The notes beneath the pieces were generated by a model. The model was not told the origin of the DNA and ran no database searches. It worked only from the letters and a program-made list of their open reading frames with translations. Positions 1 through 10,892 of a DNA stretch of 64,000 bases are shown piece by piece. The translations under genes and the position numbers were made by a program. Source of the DNA: Tetradesmus obliquus. Taxonomy: Eukaryota; Chlorophyta; Chlorophyceae; Sphaeropleales; Scenedesmaceae. The DNA lies in assembly GCA_030272155.1 (NCBI GenBank), contig CP126197.1:2852001-2916000 (forward strand), read 5' to 3'. Numbering within the stretch: position 1 is the stretch's first letter; each line of letters starts with the position of its first letter.

Positions 1-105
1 CTTCTCAAACGTCACCTTGCCCTTGCTGGGGGCCTCGCAGTCATCCTTGTTCTCAGCAGCGTAGCACATGCCCTGCAAGCACAGCAACGAATCGTTGATG
101 GCAGC

Positions 106-140
<35 letters not shown>

Positions 141-556
141 GATGTCGGCGGCAGCAGCAGCAGCAGCAGCAGCAGCATAAGGCGATGAGCGCTGCCGCCG
201 GCGTGTACTGCAGCAGCTTGGATTGCATACATACCCAACTGCCTGCCGTGCAGCTGATGGGTGTGCTGCTAGAAATGCTGCATGGCAAAGCTGCAGCGAG
301 TGCTTTACTGCAGTTGACACCATCATGTGTACCGTACACTTGGTGACCAAGTGTGATCTGGCGCTTGCGTGCTTACATAGAGTCGCTTGACTGTCTGCTC
401 GTACTCGTTGTCCCCAAACTCAAAGGTCCTGTGGGAGCAGGTCTTCTCTGTGCTGTCGAAAAAGCAGTAGGGCAGCTTCTCGCAGCCGGGCTTGCCACTG
501 CCAGCTGCTTCCAGGCACTTCTTAGCCTGCAGTGCAGCACAATCGCAGCGGCAGCG

Positions 557-587
<31 letters not shown>

Positions 588-2680
588 TTTAGATGCAGGT
601 GCCACACTGCAAACAGAACAGCACGGCCAGATAACACCACGTGGCCAATGCCAATGCCTTGAACCTGAAGCACAGCCTGGGCTCACCTGGCGCACCCAGT
701 AAGCTCCCTGGCAGTTGCCAAACACATTTTTGTCCAGCGCATCGACTGCGCTGGCCAGCTGGCAACCAGATGACACACGTTGCCGTTGTCAACGCCTCTG
801 AATTCAGCACTGCCTTTCAATCGAGCACAGCCTGGGCTCACCTGGCGTACCCAGCAAGCTCCCTGGCAGTTGCCAGACATATCTTTGTCCAGCGCATTGA
901 CTGCGCTGGCCAGCTGGCAACCAGATGACACACGTTGCCGTTGGCAATGCCTGTGAATTTAACAATGCATCTGAATCAAGCACAGCCTGGGCTCACCCGG
1001 CGCACCCAGTAAGCTCCCTGGCAGTTGCCAAACACATTTCTGTCCAGCGCATCGACTGCGCTGGCCAGCTGGCAAACAGATGACATACATTGCCGTTGGC
1101 AACGCCTCTAAATTTAGCAATGCAATCCAATCAAGCACAGCCTGGGATCACCTGGCGCACCCAGCATGCTCCCTCGCAGTTGCCAAACACCTTTGGGTCC
1201 AGATCATTGACTGCAGTAACCAGCTGGAAGAACTGATCAGAGCTGTAGCTCTTGACAAAGGTGGGCAGGCAGACCTTGCTGTTGTCGACTGTGCCAACAA
1301 AGCAGTTTGGCATGTACTTGCAGGTGCCTGCAGGGCAGACCAATGCAGACAAAGATGCATGCAGTAGATCAGGGATGAGCGTTGTACTAACAAAATGATC
1401 AGTGTGCATGTTAGGGTTGACCACAAGTAGGGCTGTTTGCCACGCTCTGTGTCTGCGGGTCAGGCCAGATTGGGATGCATGTGAGTCGGAGGTATGCTAT
1501 GGTTACTGTTGAAGGTTCAAGCAATGCGGGGGCTGGGATCAGCGGTCAACAGCACCAGCGGTCTGCCACGCATCACACAGACCACCGGCAGCACTGCAGC
1601 AGCCACCTCGCCACACCAGCCTTGCAGCCGCTACACTGCTCTTACTGCTGCCCTGGCCACACACACCCTCTCCAGCCTACTCAGGTGAGAGCAGTGAGTG
1701 AGTGAGTGAGTGGCTACGCAGGCGCTGCAGCCTGCAGCGGCGGCCTGGGCAGCCACTCACTCACTCACTCACTCACTGCTCTCACCTGAATACATTCCAG
1801 CGTAGCAGGCCAGCATCTGGTGGGCCTTGGTGCCTGGGCAGGCCATGGGTGGGGGGATGGTGCTGAGGCGCGCAGTGAAGTTCTGCATGCTGTACCACGT
1901 CATCTGCAGGCATGCGGGTTGCAGCATTGCAGACAGCACTAGTGTCATTGGTCTTGTACGCGACACGGCGTGATGTAGCAGAGAGGCATGCATGTGCTCT
2001 GGACATGTTTTCAAGTTGTTGCAGAGCTGGCTTCTGTAGGCTGATAAGCCACACTGATAAGTGTATTGCCTGGCGCAGCTGTTCACCCTGCCTAACTCAC
2101 AACCTGCAGGCTTGCACGAACATATGTGGTTCCAGTGACGCAGTTCACACTGCAACACATTTGCGCCCTGTACACATGGAGGTGCACCACATGGGGTATA
2201 AACATCTGCAGACTCACATCAGAAAAGTCGATGCCCTGGCAGCGCCCTTTGCCATCCTTGGACAACCACCAGCACCTGCAGGCAGTGCACACGCCATGGG
2301 CACACTGTAACACACCTTCAGGCGCAGCATGATGAGCACACTGTCTGTATGAGTATTTGATAAAATGTGTTGAATGCAATGGAACCTGAGCCACTGCACT
2401 GTTGGATTTGTTGCTGCACCTGCTGCTGCGCTGCTGCTGCGGCGGCTTTGTTGCTGCGCCTGCTGCGGCAGTGGGTGCGCAGGTGGGCTGCACTTTTGTG
2501 GATCAAAATCACAAAGGCCGCGTCTGTGTACCCTCTACCATGCGCCGCAGTTTTGCAAGCGTCAGTCTCACCTGTGCTGCACATCCTTGTTGCATTCGCT
2601 CTCTGTTGTGTGGGTCTTCAAGCAGTACAGGCCGCGCTCGCTGGCCATGAGCATTGCCCTGCAGAGCACATACCACAGGT

Positions 2681-2738
<58 letters not shown>

Positions 2739-4128
2739 GCAACAGTAGCAGCAGCAGCAGCAGCAGCAGTAGCAGTATGGCGAGGTCGGCATGCCTTTGT
2801 GCAGGAAACAATGCAGTAAAGCAGCAAACATACTGCTACCAGCTGTCAATGTCTCCAGCCGCACCTGCGGTGTGGCGAGGTCAGGATGCCTGTATCGAGG
2901 AACCAGTGCAGTAGAGCAACAAACTTACTGCTACCAGCTGTCAGTTATTTCCAGCCGCACCTGCGGTATGGTGAAGAGGAGATGCTCTTGTGCACAAACA
3001 GTGCAGTGCAGCATCATGATTCAACCAAATATACTGAGACTGGCTGTCATCCGCACCTGCGGTACGGTGAAGAGGGCATGCCCTTGTGCAGGAACCAGTT
3101 GGAAAACAGCAACAAAAGACACTGGTACCAGCCGTCTTCATTATGTTTCATTGTTATTATCACTATTGCCAGCCACACCTGCGGTACGGTGAAGAGGGCA
3201 TGCCCTTGTGCAGGAACCAGTTGCTCAGCAGCGGGCCGCAGGAGCCCTCATCCCAGCCGCACTGAGGGCTGAGGGAGTAGAACTGCTGCGCAGCTTCAGC
3301 ACCCAGCATACGCCTGCTCAGGCCGCCAGCTGACTGACGAACTGCAGCAGCCACACATACAAACATACGTGTGTTATAATAGTCTTTGCTGTGGCATGGC
3401 AGCTTCAGCGCCCAGCATGCGCCTGCCCAGGGCAGGGGTGTTAGCTGGCAGCCAATCTGCAGCAGCCAGACAGACAGGTGTGGGTTATGATGCTGAAGTA
3501 TTGATTTGGCGTGGCAGCGTCGCCGTTCAGCATGTGCCTGTTCAGGGCAACTGTGTTGGCTGGCAGGTGACCTGCAGCAGGCATGCGGATAGGTGCATCT
3601 CATGCCATGAAACTGCGATTCTTTTTAATATCAATAGGTTGTGCAGCATGCGCCTGCCTGCCAAGGCACCAAGGTGGAGCGACAGCTGACAGGCGGTTAG
3701 CAGCAGGTGCTCCTGTTATGACGCACGTCATGACGGTGGGTGCAGCTAACAGGTGTTGTACTGTGCCGTCAAAGTGTAAGTTAAAGCTGCAAGAACCACT
3801 TGCACTCTGGGTATCTTGCAAAGAAGCATGACTTGGGGCCCGAGCAACTGCACAACAGCTCACCAAGCAGCCGTGCTGCCAGTGGTGACCAAACATTGGG
3901 TGACACCATTTGGTAGGCATTTTTTGACCCTTGACATAGAAGTCCACCAGTGTATGTCATCATAGGTTTCTGGTCAAACAAAAGCCCACCTTGCAGCAGC
4001 TCAAGCCTGGGCTCCTTACGCCAGGCATCCACCGCAACAGCGCGGTCAGCAGCTGCTGCTGTGGCACACCTGCTAACGAGGCACACCACAGCCAGCAGCA
4101 GTGCAGCAAATGCTCTGCTCCGATACAT
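1..4128 (-). CDS. Secreted cysteine-rich repeat protein (3' end outside window)
   Basis: I do not recognise the family. The protein opens at the ATG at 4128 with a clear signal peptide (MYRSRAFAALLLAVVCLVSR) and then a series of short Cys-containing exons: about 3840-3780, 3240-3187, 2680-2570, 2315-2210, 1905-1785, 1335-1160, 540-350 and 75-1. A loose motif recurs, C-x3-P-x-C-F-x(7-10)-C, for example CEKLPYCFFDSTEKTC near 430 and CKYMPNCFVGTVDNSKVC near 1280, suggesting tandem disulphide domains in an extracellular, wall or matrix protein. Donors such as CAG|GTGAT and GAT|GTGAGT are visible. The reading frame stays open off the left edge, so the C terminus is missing. Exon joins in 2.7-3.8 kb are uncertain because that part is full of decayed tandem copies. 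Pherophorin-like or another volvocine-type extracellular protein is possible but not shown. Confidence 0.6.
671..1233 (-). repeat. Four tandem copies (~154 bp) of one exon plus flanking intron
   Basis: Copies start near 671, 825, 979 and 1133. Read on the minus strand each holds a coding segment of the type ALDKNVFGNCQGAYWVRQ followed by a donor (CAG|GTGAGC or CAG|GTGATC). Sequence between copies is also conserved, so this is a tandem genomic duplication and not separate exons. The copy at 1133-1233 joins an upstream coding segment without interruption and looks like the parent. The others could be alternative or repeated exons. Confidence 0.8.
1681..1790. repeat. Long inverted repeat (hairpin) with GTGA/TCAC arms at a splice donor
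   Basis: Left arm 1681-1715 and right arm 1751-1790 are reverse complements over about 35 bases (the right has one extra 4-bp unit). They begin with TCAGGTGAGAGCAGTGAG on one strand. The right arm carries the donor of the minus-strand exon at 1785-1905. The 35-base loop is GC-rich with its own small palindrome. Confidence 0.8.
2684..2775. repeat. CAG triplet tract in an intron
   Basis: Interrupted (CAG)n run with single AAG, CAA and TAG variants, lying between two exons of the secreted Cys-rich gene. It reads as CTG on the transcribed (minus) sense. Confidence 0.9.
2772..3225 (-). repeat. Five diverged tandem copies of an exon 3' end
   Basis: Blocks resembling GGTACGGTGAAGAGGGCATG occur near 2780, 2870, 2965, 3061 and 3183. 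On the minus strand the last reads NWFLHKGMPSSPYR followed by a CAG|GTGTGG donor and joins upstream coding sequence. The other four are progressively mutated, some with stops, and appear to be decayed copies of the exon edge stranded in the intron. Confidence 0.75.
3285..3580. repeat. Three imperfect ~110-bp repeats
   Basis: Segments with CAGCTTCAGCGCCCAGCATG and CTGGCAG cores recur near 3292, 3408 and 3518. The copies are in different frames relative to each other, so they are probably intronic remnants of the same kind of tandem duplication. Confidence 0.5.
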
Positions 4129-4963
4129 GAGGGGCTTTATCGATGTCAGCCTGCGCAACACAAGGCAACGGTGCCCAAAATTAAGCATCGGTGCATTGGG
4201 TGCAACAGAAGCATGCAGCTGCAGCGACAGCCTTGTCAGCAGCGGTCAGCAGTGCAGATAGCTCGGCCAAGCAAGCAAACAGGACACCATGTCTACGTTT
4301 GTATTGAGCTGTTATGCCCGATCGGGTGCCTTTACTCACCGAAGCCGTGCCGACTCGGCACTGTCCAGAATTTTCACCTTCCGAAAGCGAGTATGTTTTG
4401 TGGTGTGTAGATTCACAGCAGCACGTCTAAATGTTTTTATATTTGAATATGGCTCACTTCAATTCATACTTGTATGGAGCGTAAATAGCTCAGGCCGGCA
4501 CTTCCATCGGCCTTCAGCTGCCAGGAAGGTGTCACGTTTTAAGCCAGTGCAACGTAAAGCTTGGTCAGTGCTGCAATACAATAATATGTGTATAATGTGC
4601 GTTAATTTATTTTGTATGCGTGGTTATCGTGTGTTGGAAGGTCATCAGCAGGTACATGAACTTCACACAGCCATCGTCACGGTTGGCAAGCACTCCATAT
4701 GATGCATCATGGGTGACGCTGCTGGTGCTGTTGCTGTTGCTGCAGCTGCCTACCGTTGCTGTGTTCAGTGCAGTTGTCGCTGGTGTGCGTCATGTGTGCA
4801 GTTCGGAGCAAATGGAGGGCGGATGTGCAGAGCATGTGCACTGCAGGTCGGACCTGAGATGTGTCGCTCAAGCGGAAGTGCCTTCGTATATAAGCATGCA
4901 GGTCAATCTTGGTGCGAAGCAACTTCTTTGTTACAGAGTAGCCCTCAGTACACAAGGATTCTG
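4129..4963. other. Intergenic, no gene seen
   Basis: Between the start of the secreted-protein gene and the stop of the next minus-strand gene. It should hold the promoter of the former and the 3' UTR/terminator of the latter. AT-richer than its neighbours, especially 4380-4620, with no convincing coding segment. Confidence 0.5.
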
Positions 4964-7900
4964 TCAGAACTTGACTACCTTTGGCTTCTTGGCTTTCTTG
5001 GCCCCACCACCACCACCAGCAGCAGCCAGGCCAAACACCCCAGCACCCTCACCGCCACCTGTCTGCTGCTGCTGCTGCTGCTGCTGCTGCTTCCCTTTCT
5101 TCTTGTGTTTCGACTGCTTGTTTGCTTCATCTGCGCCTAACGAAAAGTCAAAATCGTCATCCAGCGCATCGCCACTCACAAGCGGCTGCTGCTGCGGCCG
5201 CTGCTTCTGCTTCTTGGCCGGCGCCTGCTGCTGCTGCTGCTGCTGCTGAGGCGCCTCTGCTGCTGCTTCCTGCATGACCTGATCAGCAATGCTGCTGGCA
5301 AGCTGCTGCTCCTCCACCAGAGAGGCCAGCTGAGACTTCAGCTGATCCTTGCTCTTCTTCGGCTCTTTGACTGTTTCTTTTGGCTTCTTTTTCTTGCCTG
5401 CTTTGCTGCTGCCCTCCTCATCCGCCTGCACATCACCAGCAGCAGCACCTGCTGCCGCATCCTCCTGCTGCTGCTTGTGCTTCTTCTTCTGCTTCTTGTG
5501 CTGCTGCTGCTCCTCTGCAGCCTGCTCCTCCCCTCCCTCCTCTGCTGCTGCCCGCTTCGACCCAGCAGCACTCTCCTGCTGCTGCTGCGCTGCCTTCGCA
5601 TCTCCTTCCTCATCCCTTTCTGCTGCTATGTCCATTGCCCCAAGCTTCTGCAGCGCTGCCTTCACTCGCTGACTCAGCATCGGCTCAGCCACCTTCACAC
5701 TGCTCTTCTGCGCCACCTGGCCGGGCGCTGCTGCCTGCACTGCTAGCACTGCACTGCCTGCCAAACTCTCTTTGGGGCCTATCTCCAGGCGCACCTTCAC
5801 GCCGCGCAGCTCCCTGCAAAACAGCAAGGCAACATGGCAACATGGCATTGGCACCATAAGAAGATACTTATTAGGTTGCAGTAGTGTCCGCGCATGCTAG
5901 CAGCGTCACCAGGACAGGTAGCAGCCGCAAGTTGAATGGGGTGGGTTGGTTACACGAACAACAGTACAGGACAAGCGCAGCAGCCAGCACTGCGCTGCCA
6001 GCCACGCTCCCCCTGGGGGCCTAGTTACCACACCATACACCCCACACTCCTGCAGCCCAAAACACGTTGGCCACCCAGCTGACCCACCGGCCACGGCGCA
6101 GCCAGCAAGCCCTCTGACGGTTGCTTCATCCTCTGCCCTGGCATAGCGCTATTGCCGTCATCTACAACTCTGCTTATGCCACCCTAGGGTTTTTGAAAAT
6201 TGACGTTCACTTGTGTTACATCCTAGTTTGTCTTGGGTTGACCCTCACCAGTACTCCATCTTCTGCCCTGGCACGAACCTGTTGCTGTCATCTACACCCC
6301 AACTTATGCCTGCCAGCACTTCATCAAATTCCAAACCTCACTCACTCGCTTCCACAAAACCTCCAAACCTTAACACTCACCAGTACTTCATCTTCTGACC
6401 TGGCACGAACCTGTCGCCGTCATCTACACCCCAACTTATGCCTCGCCAGCAATTCATCAGATCCCAAACCTCACTCAGCTTCCACATAACCACCAACCCT
6501 TAACACTCACCAGTACTTCATCTTCTGCCCTGGCACGAACCTGTTGCCGTCATCTACACCCCAACTTATGCCTCGCCAGCACTTCATCAGATCCCAAACC
6601 TCACTCAGCTTCCACATAAACCAACCTTGCCACTCACCAGTACTTCATCTTCTGCCCCGGCGTGAACTTGTCGCCGTCGTCGATGCGGCAGGTGAGCCCG
6701 GCCGCCGTCAGCAGCTGCTGCGCCTTCTCTGACGCGTCCAGGATGCGCTGCGACTCCTCCTTGCGCTGGTGCCACGCGATGGGCAGGATGATCACCTGCA
6801 GCAGCGCAGCACAACATAGGACCACGGGTAAGCAATGAACAGAGAACAGAACAGTAGGTGTGCCTCCTTGCGCTGGTGCCACACGAAGGGCAGTATGATC
6901 ACCTGTCACAATTTCAGCATATCTGACAGAGAAGCACAGCATAACAGCAGGGCAGCGAACATCGGACAGTAAACAAACATCAGCAAAGGGATGTGTGGTG
7001 GCGACATGTGCGTGCGTGTGAAAGGATGGTGAGAGCACCATGAGAACAGGCTGCTGCTTCTGCCAGTGTCAACCGCAGCTGCAGCTGCCGCGGGGTGCGA
7101 GACTCAGCTGCTGTGAGGGCCACAACTGAGCACAGCAAGCAAGCATATGTTTCCTGCAAGCTTGCAGCACTGTGCTCCTACCATCAACCAGGCAGTGACA
7201 TATTCTAATCCCGCTGGCTGGAGCACATACTATCCCCTGCGATGGCTTCAAGAACTACAAACAGAACCTCATCCAGCATCAGCGCCAGCTGCACATGCAG
7301 ACTCACATGGTAGGGAGCCTTGTCACGCTGCGAGCTCTTGATCTTGACCTTTGCCTTCTTGTGCTTACTGCCCGCGCCCGCAGCACCACCGCCACCACCG
7401 CCACCTCCTTTGCCTGGGCTCTTGCTCTCCTTCTTCTTTTTGAAGACCTTGGGGTCATAGCCGCGGCCCTCTGCCCGCAGCTTCAGCGCAAGGTCCTGCA
7501 AGCAGGATGCAGCAAGCACATGTATTAACGGTGCCGCAACAACAGTGCCACAGCTTCAGCACCAGGTCTTGCAAGCAGGTTGTAGCAAGCAAGGCAAAAC
7601 AAACAAAACAAACAATTGAAAACACGGATTGGCAGCAGTGTCATAACAGCTACAGGTGGTGTGAGTCTTCAAGGCACGCATCAGGTGCCTTGGCTGCAGG
7701 CAGAGCTATGCTTCAGGCAACATGCTAGGCATCTGGTACAAAGAAAAAGAACAACCGCGTTTCAATTGCTGAGCCTGCCGTTATTTCTTTGAGTGTCTTT
7801 CATGTGTTGTTGTCTGCTGCTGCCGCTGCTGTCACACAGCAGCAGCGCTGCTGCTTACCCTCCTGCGCTTCTGCTCATTCCTCCGCTGCTTCTCCTCCGG

Positions 7901-8008
7901 CGTAAGCTCCTCCGCCTTCTGCTGTTTAATTTTCTTGCGCAGGCTGGGCTTCAGGTGCGATAGTTTGCGCTTTTTATTGCCTTCCTCAGGCGCCGTGCCG
8001 TCAGCCAT
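4964..8008 (-). CDS. Lys-rich protein with stand-alone ProRS-type anticodon-binding domain
   Basis: Four exons (8008-7859, 7495-7307, 6795-6638, 5813-4964) join in frame to 448 residues. Residues 1-112 are very basic (KKRKLSHLKPSLRKKIKQQK near the N terminus, then KHKKAKVKIK), as in nucleolar or ribosome-associated proteins. Residues about 111-230 match the class II tRNA-synthetase anticodon-binding fold of eukaryotic/archaeal prolyl-tRNA synthetase: IILPIAWHQRKEES, DDGDKFTPGQKMKYWELRG and VKVRLEIGPKES. The rest is Lys/Gln/Ala/Gly-rich and ends KKAKKPKVVKF. No class II catalytic motifs 1-3 are present and the N-terminal exon starts at a good ATG, so this is not a tail of a full synthetase. 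A role in tRNA or rRNA binding is inference. Plants may have similar 'tRNA-ligase-related' proteins. Confidence 0.8.
6120..6690 (-). repeat. Five tandem copies (~129 bp) of exon 3 donor edge
   Basis: The functional exon end (FTPGQKMKYW then TG|GTGAGT) lies at 6638-6690. Copies with the same exon tail, donor and following intron occur near 6508, 6377, 6247 and, decayed, 6120. They fill most of the 820-bp intron between exons 3 and 4. Confidence 0.85.
6864..6903 (-). repeat. Copy of exon 3 acceptor edge
   Basis: On the minus strand CAG|GTGATCATACTGCCC encodes VIILPFVWHQRKE, a near-copy of the true exon start at 6795 (VIILPIAWHQRKEES). The reading frame then runs into intron sequence. It is an upstream duplicate of the 3' splice-site region, and could still act as a cryptic acceptor. 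Confidence 0.8.
7482..7592 (-). repeat. Two copies of exon 2 acceptor edge
   Basis: CAGCTTCAGCGCAAGGTCCTGCAAGCAGG at the true exon 2 start is echoed at 7551-7592 with several substitutions. Confidence 0.6.
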
Positions 8009-9065
8009 GCTTCTAGACAGAACTTGGAGCACCCTGATGTGCTGCGTATCTGCAGTGGTATCGTATGTCTCACTATAGCAAGATTAGGCGGACGGTGTGA
8101 CTTTTACTGAGGTTGATCAACCCTCGTCAGGCAGACAGGCAGACCACTCGGAACACCCAAGCACTGAAAACGACAGCTGCAGCAAACTTGAATGTCAACT
8201 TCAGGATCCAATGGACCACGGTGGCACCGAGTGAGCTTACAAGGGGCTTTCAAAGCAGGAAGGCAATGGCTGTCACTGACTGTCACGTCACTGCTGTGCC
8301 AGGCTGCACCTATCTCTAGATATATGCCCTCTGCTGGGGGCGTCATGAGGCGCACACTTTGCTGTTCAGCAGAGAGCAGGATGATGAGCAGGGCATGCCA
8401 ATGTCTCTGCTGTACACACCATGTTTACATGCCATATGTAAACTCTCTGTGAACACCGCCTGCCGCAATGGCGGAAGCATTGGCCAATGCCCACCCAACA
8501 GGGCGCTCCATGTCACAAGTGAGTGAGTGAGTGAGTGAGTGACTACCCAGGCAGCTCTGCAGCTCCTGGGTAAGTTAAGGCTAAGAGGGTGTGTGAGCCA
8601 TGTCACAACATAGCTTACACCTGCCAAGCGAATGCCCGCCAACACGGATATGTCAGAACAGCGACCGACCAGGCATACAAAGCAGCAACAGCGCGTCATG
8701 CACCAACACATCAGGTCCCTCAAAGTGGAGGCACTTCAACCATGCCAAGCATCAGCAGCATCCGCTACTGCTGAGTCAAAAGTTGCGATGTGACACATCT
8801 CCGGCACAGCTGAAACTTGGTAGCCTAGCCCCGACACGTGGTAGCTGCCTTGCAGGCGACAGCACCACTGCAATCACCACACCAGAAACAGCAACAGGCT
8901 GGCAGCATATGCCACCAAGACCTGGCCAGCTCAACACATACGCTGCACACACCCTGCACATGCACGCCACTGCTGCAGCCTGCTGCAGCTACACACCAAC
9001 ACTGCAAACAGCTGCTGCTGCTGCTGCAAACACAGCACAAAAACCCGCTGCACATCGCTGCTGCC
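8009..9065. other. Intergenic, no gene; GTGA-repeat hairpin near 8516-8570
   Basis: Lies upstream of the anticodon-domain gene and downstream of BUD31. It contains a (GTGA)6 run at 8518-8541 followed by an imperfect palindrome (CCCAGGCAGCTCTGCAGCTCCTGGG), resembling the hairpin at 1681-1790. No coding exon is supported. Confidence 0.5.
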
Positions 9066-10333
9066 TCACGCCGCGCGTTTGAGTGCCTCCAGCCGCGCCC
9101 GCACCTCATCCGGCATCTCATCCTCGTCATCCAAGCCCCCAGCAGCCGGCCGCTTGCGCCCACCACCACCACCAGCTGCTGCTGCTGCTCCACCCCCACC
9201 ACCTCCTCCTGCTGGCGCCCATGTGCTGCGGTTCGCCTCCTCTCCTTCTGCTGCTGCTTCCGCATCATCTAGTGGCGTGTTCCACCAGATCGGCCCTCCA
9301 AACTTGCCGTCACCGCTTGCGCAGCTGATGCAGCCGGTCTGCACGTCCGGGGTTACGCGCTGCTGCGCGGCGCGCACACGCAGGGGCACGCGGCAGTGGC
9401 TGGTGGTGCCAAAGTTGTGGTTGCCCTTCTGGATCGCCAGCATGGAGCAGAGGATCTCGTAGCCGGGCTTGCGCCACTTGGCGATGAGGGGCCCGTCTGC
9501 AATCTTCTCCCGGCACAGCCAGTCAAACTGCAGCAGCAGTTGATGTGAATAGAGAGCAGGCAAAATCAGCACGCAGTGGTGAGAGAACAGCCAGCTCCGG
9601 GAGAGTTGATGATAGAGGAAGGTGGCGCAACGGCCATGGCGCTGCTGCTACCGCTGCTGCTGCTGGTGACCGTCTCACACCGCCCAACTCCAAGCAGCAG
9701 TACAAGCCGCAGCAGAAGAGTGCTGCATGCTGCCTGATTGGCTGACACAGTGCCTGCCCCATGCGTGGGGATGCAAATGGAACGCAAGATGCACAGGCGC
9801 TGCTGCTGCCAGTGCATTGTTGAACTGGACTGTGAGCACACACCGAAGCTGCAGATGCATGCTGCAAACCTGGCTCTGCGGCTGCAACTGGTGTCCCTGC
9901 TTGCTCTCGCAATTCAACAAGCGTGCTGCGTCACAGCTGCTACGGCAGCTATGCACCGACATACTGCTGCTGCACAACTGCTGCGACAGCAAGAAGCACC
10001 ATGCTGCTGCTCTGAAGCAGGATGCCTGCTCCCTGTATCCATAAACAATACAGATATTGAAACAAAGATAGAAGTCAATTAGCAGCAGCAGCAGCAGCAG
10101 CTCACCAGCTCCCTGCTCATGACCTTGCGCACATACATCAGGTCATAGATGAACCTGTTTTTCTCCCAGTGGATGCGGTGGATCTTCCAGTTGCCCTCCG
10201 CCTTACGTTTCCCTTCGTGTTCGTCGTTTACTGCGTCCTTCATCTGCGTCTCAAAGTCCTCTATGACCTCTTCTATCATGTCCCAGCCGTCTGGGGCTTT
10301 CTTGTTCTTCAGCTTGCGCTTCAGGGCACTCAT
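9066..10333 (-). CDS. BUD31: BUD31/G10 pre-mRNA splicing factor
   Basis: Two exons, 10333-10106 and 9527-9066, joined CTG|GTGAG ... CTGCAG|TTTGAC, give 229 residues. The first 76 residues (KKAPDGWDMIEEVIEDFE, HEGKRKAEGNWKIHRIHWEK, FIYDLMYVRKVMSREL) and the next 60 (FDWLCREKIADGPLIAKWRK, HNFGTT, CRVP) are BUD31, a component of activated spliceosomes next to the NTC/Prp19 complex in the nucleus. Family members usually end near residue 145 after a Cys cluster. Here an additional tail of about 80 residues follows (GGPIWWNTPLDD, poly-Gly, poly-Ala, ending EVRARLEALKRAA). Several cysteines that the family uses for zinc are replaced (see findings). The start ATG gives the expected N terminus MSALKRKLKNKKAPDGW. 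One intron contains no exon-edge copies. Confidence 0.95.
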
Positions 10334-10892
10334 GGCGCCTGCTGCGTGCTACAAGGGTGTGTGTGAGGGTTGAAAATCAACTTAACTAGCAGTTTGGGCG
10401 GTTGTGCAGAGTTTGAGGGCACGGTGCGGGTGGGAAGGCAGGCTGGTTGCAGACAAAAGCAGTAGGTGTGCTGGTGCTGGTAGTATGCGGGTGCCTCAGC
10501 TCGCATAGCAGGCGAAGCAGTATCAATCCAATAAGCGATCACCAACAGTAAACGCATCAAGTATCAGCTTCCAGGCGCAGAAGAAACCTGTGTCAGTGAC
10601 AAATGGCTGTTGTGTACAAACCGGCTCTATACCAGCAATGCACTTCCTGGAGGGCATTAACCGTGTTTCATACTTGTCTTGAAGCTGAATAAACAAGCAC
10701 ATGTCAGCTCCGCTGCTCACATCGTGTTCACAAGCCCTGCTTCGGATGCGTTCCTTTATCTAGAGTGCTATGCTGAATTCGCTGCTTGATCGCTCCTACG
10801 AAAAGTGAAACAGACACTTAGAAGCCAGCAGTTTTGCGTCAGCCTGAGCAGGGAGGGGCCGGTGATAGCGGTTCCCAAGCACAGAGGCACTG
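10334..10892. promoter_or_regulatory. Shared divergent promoter region
   Basis: The 559 bp between the BUD31 ATG (minus) and the membrane-protein ATG (plus) must hold both promoters. I see no clear TATA box or repeated operator. Confidence 0.4.

Noticed and set aside
61-200. Poly-Ala, poly-Gln and poly-Cys open frames over the CAG tract near the left edge
   Set aside because: These are triplet-repeat shadows in several frames; the supported coding segment on this stretch is the minus-strand exon at 1-75.
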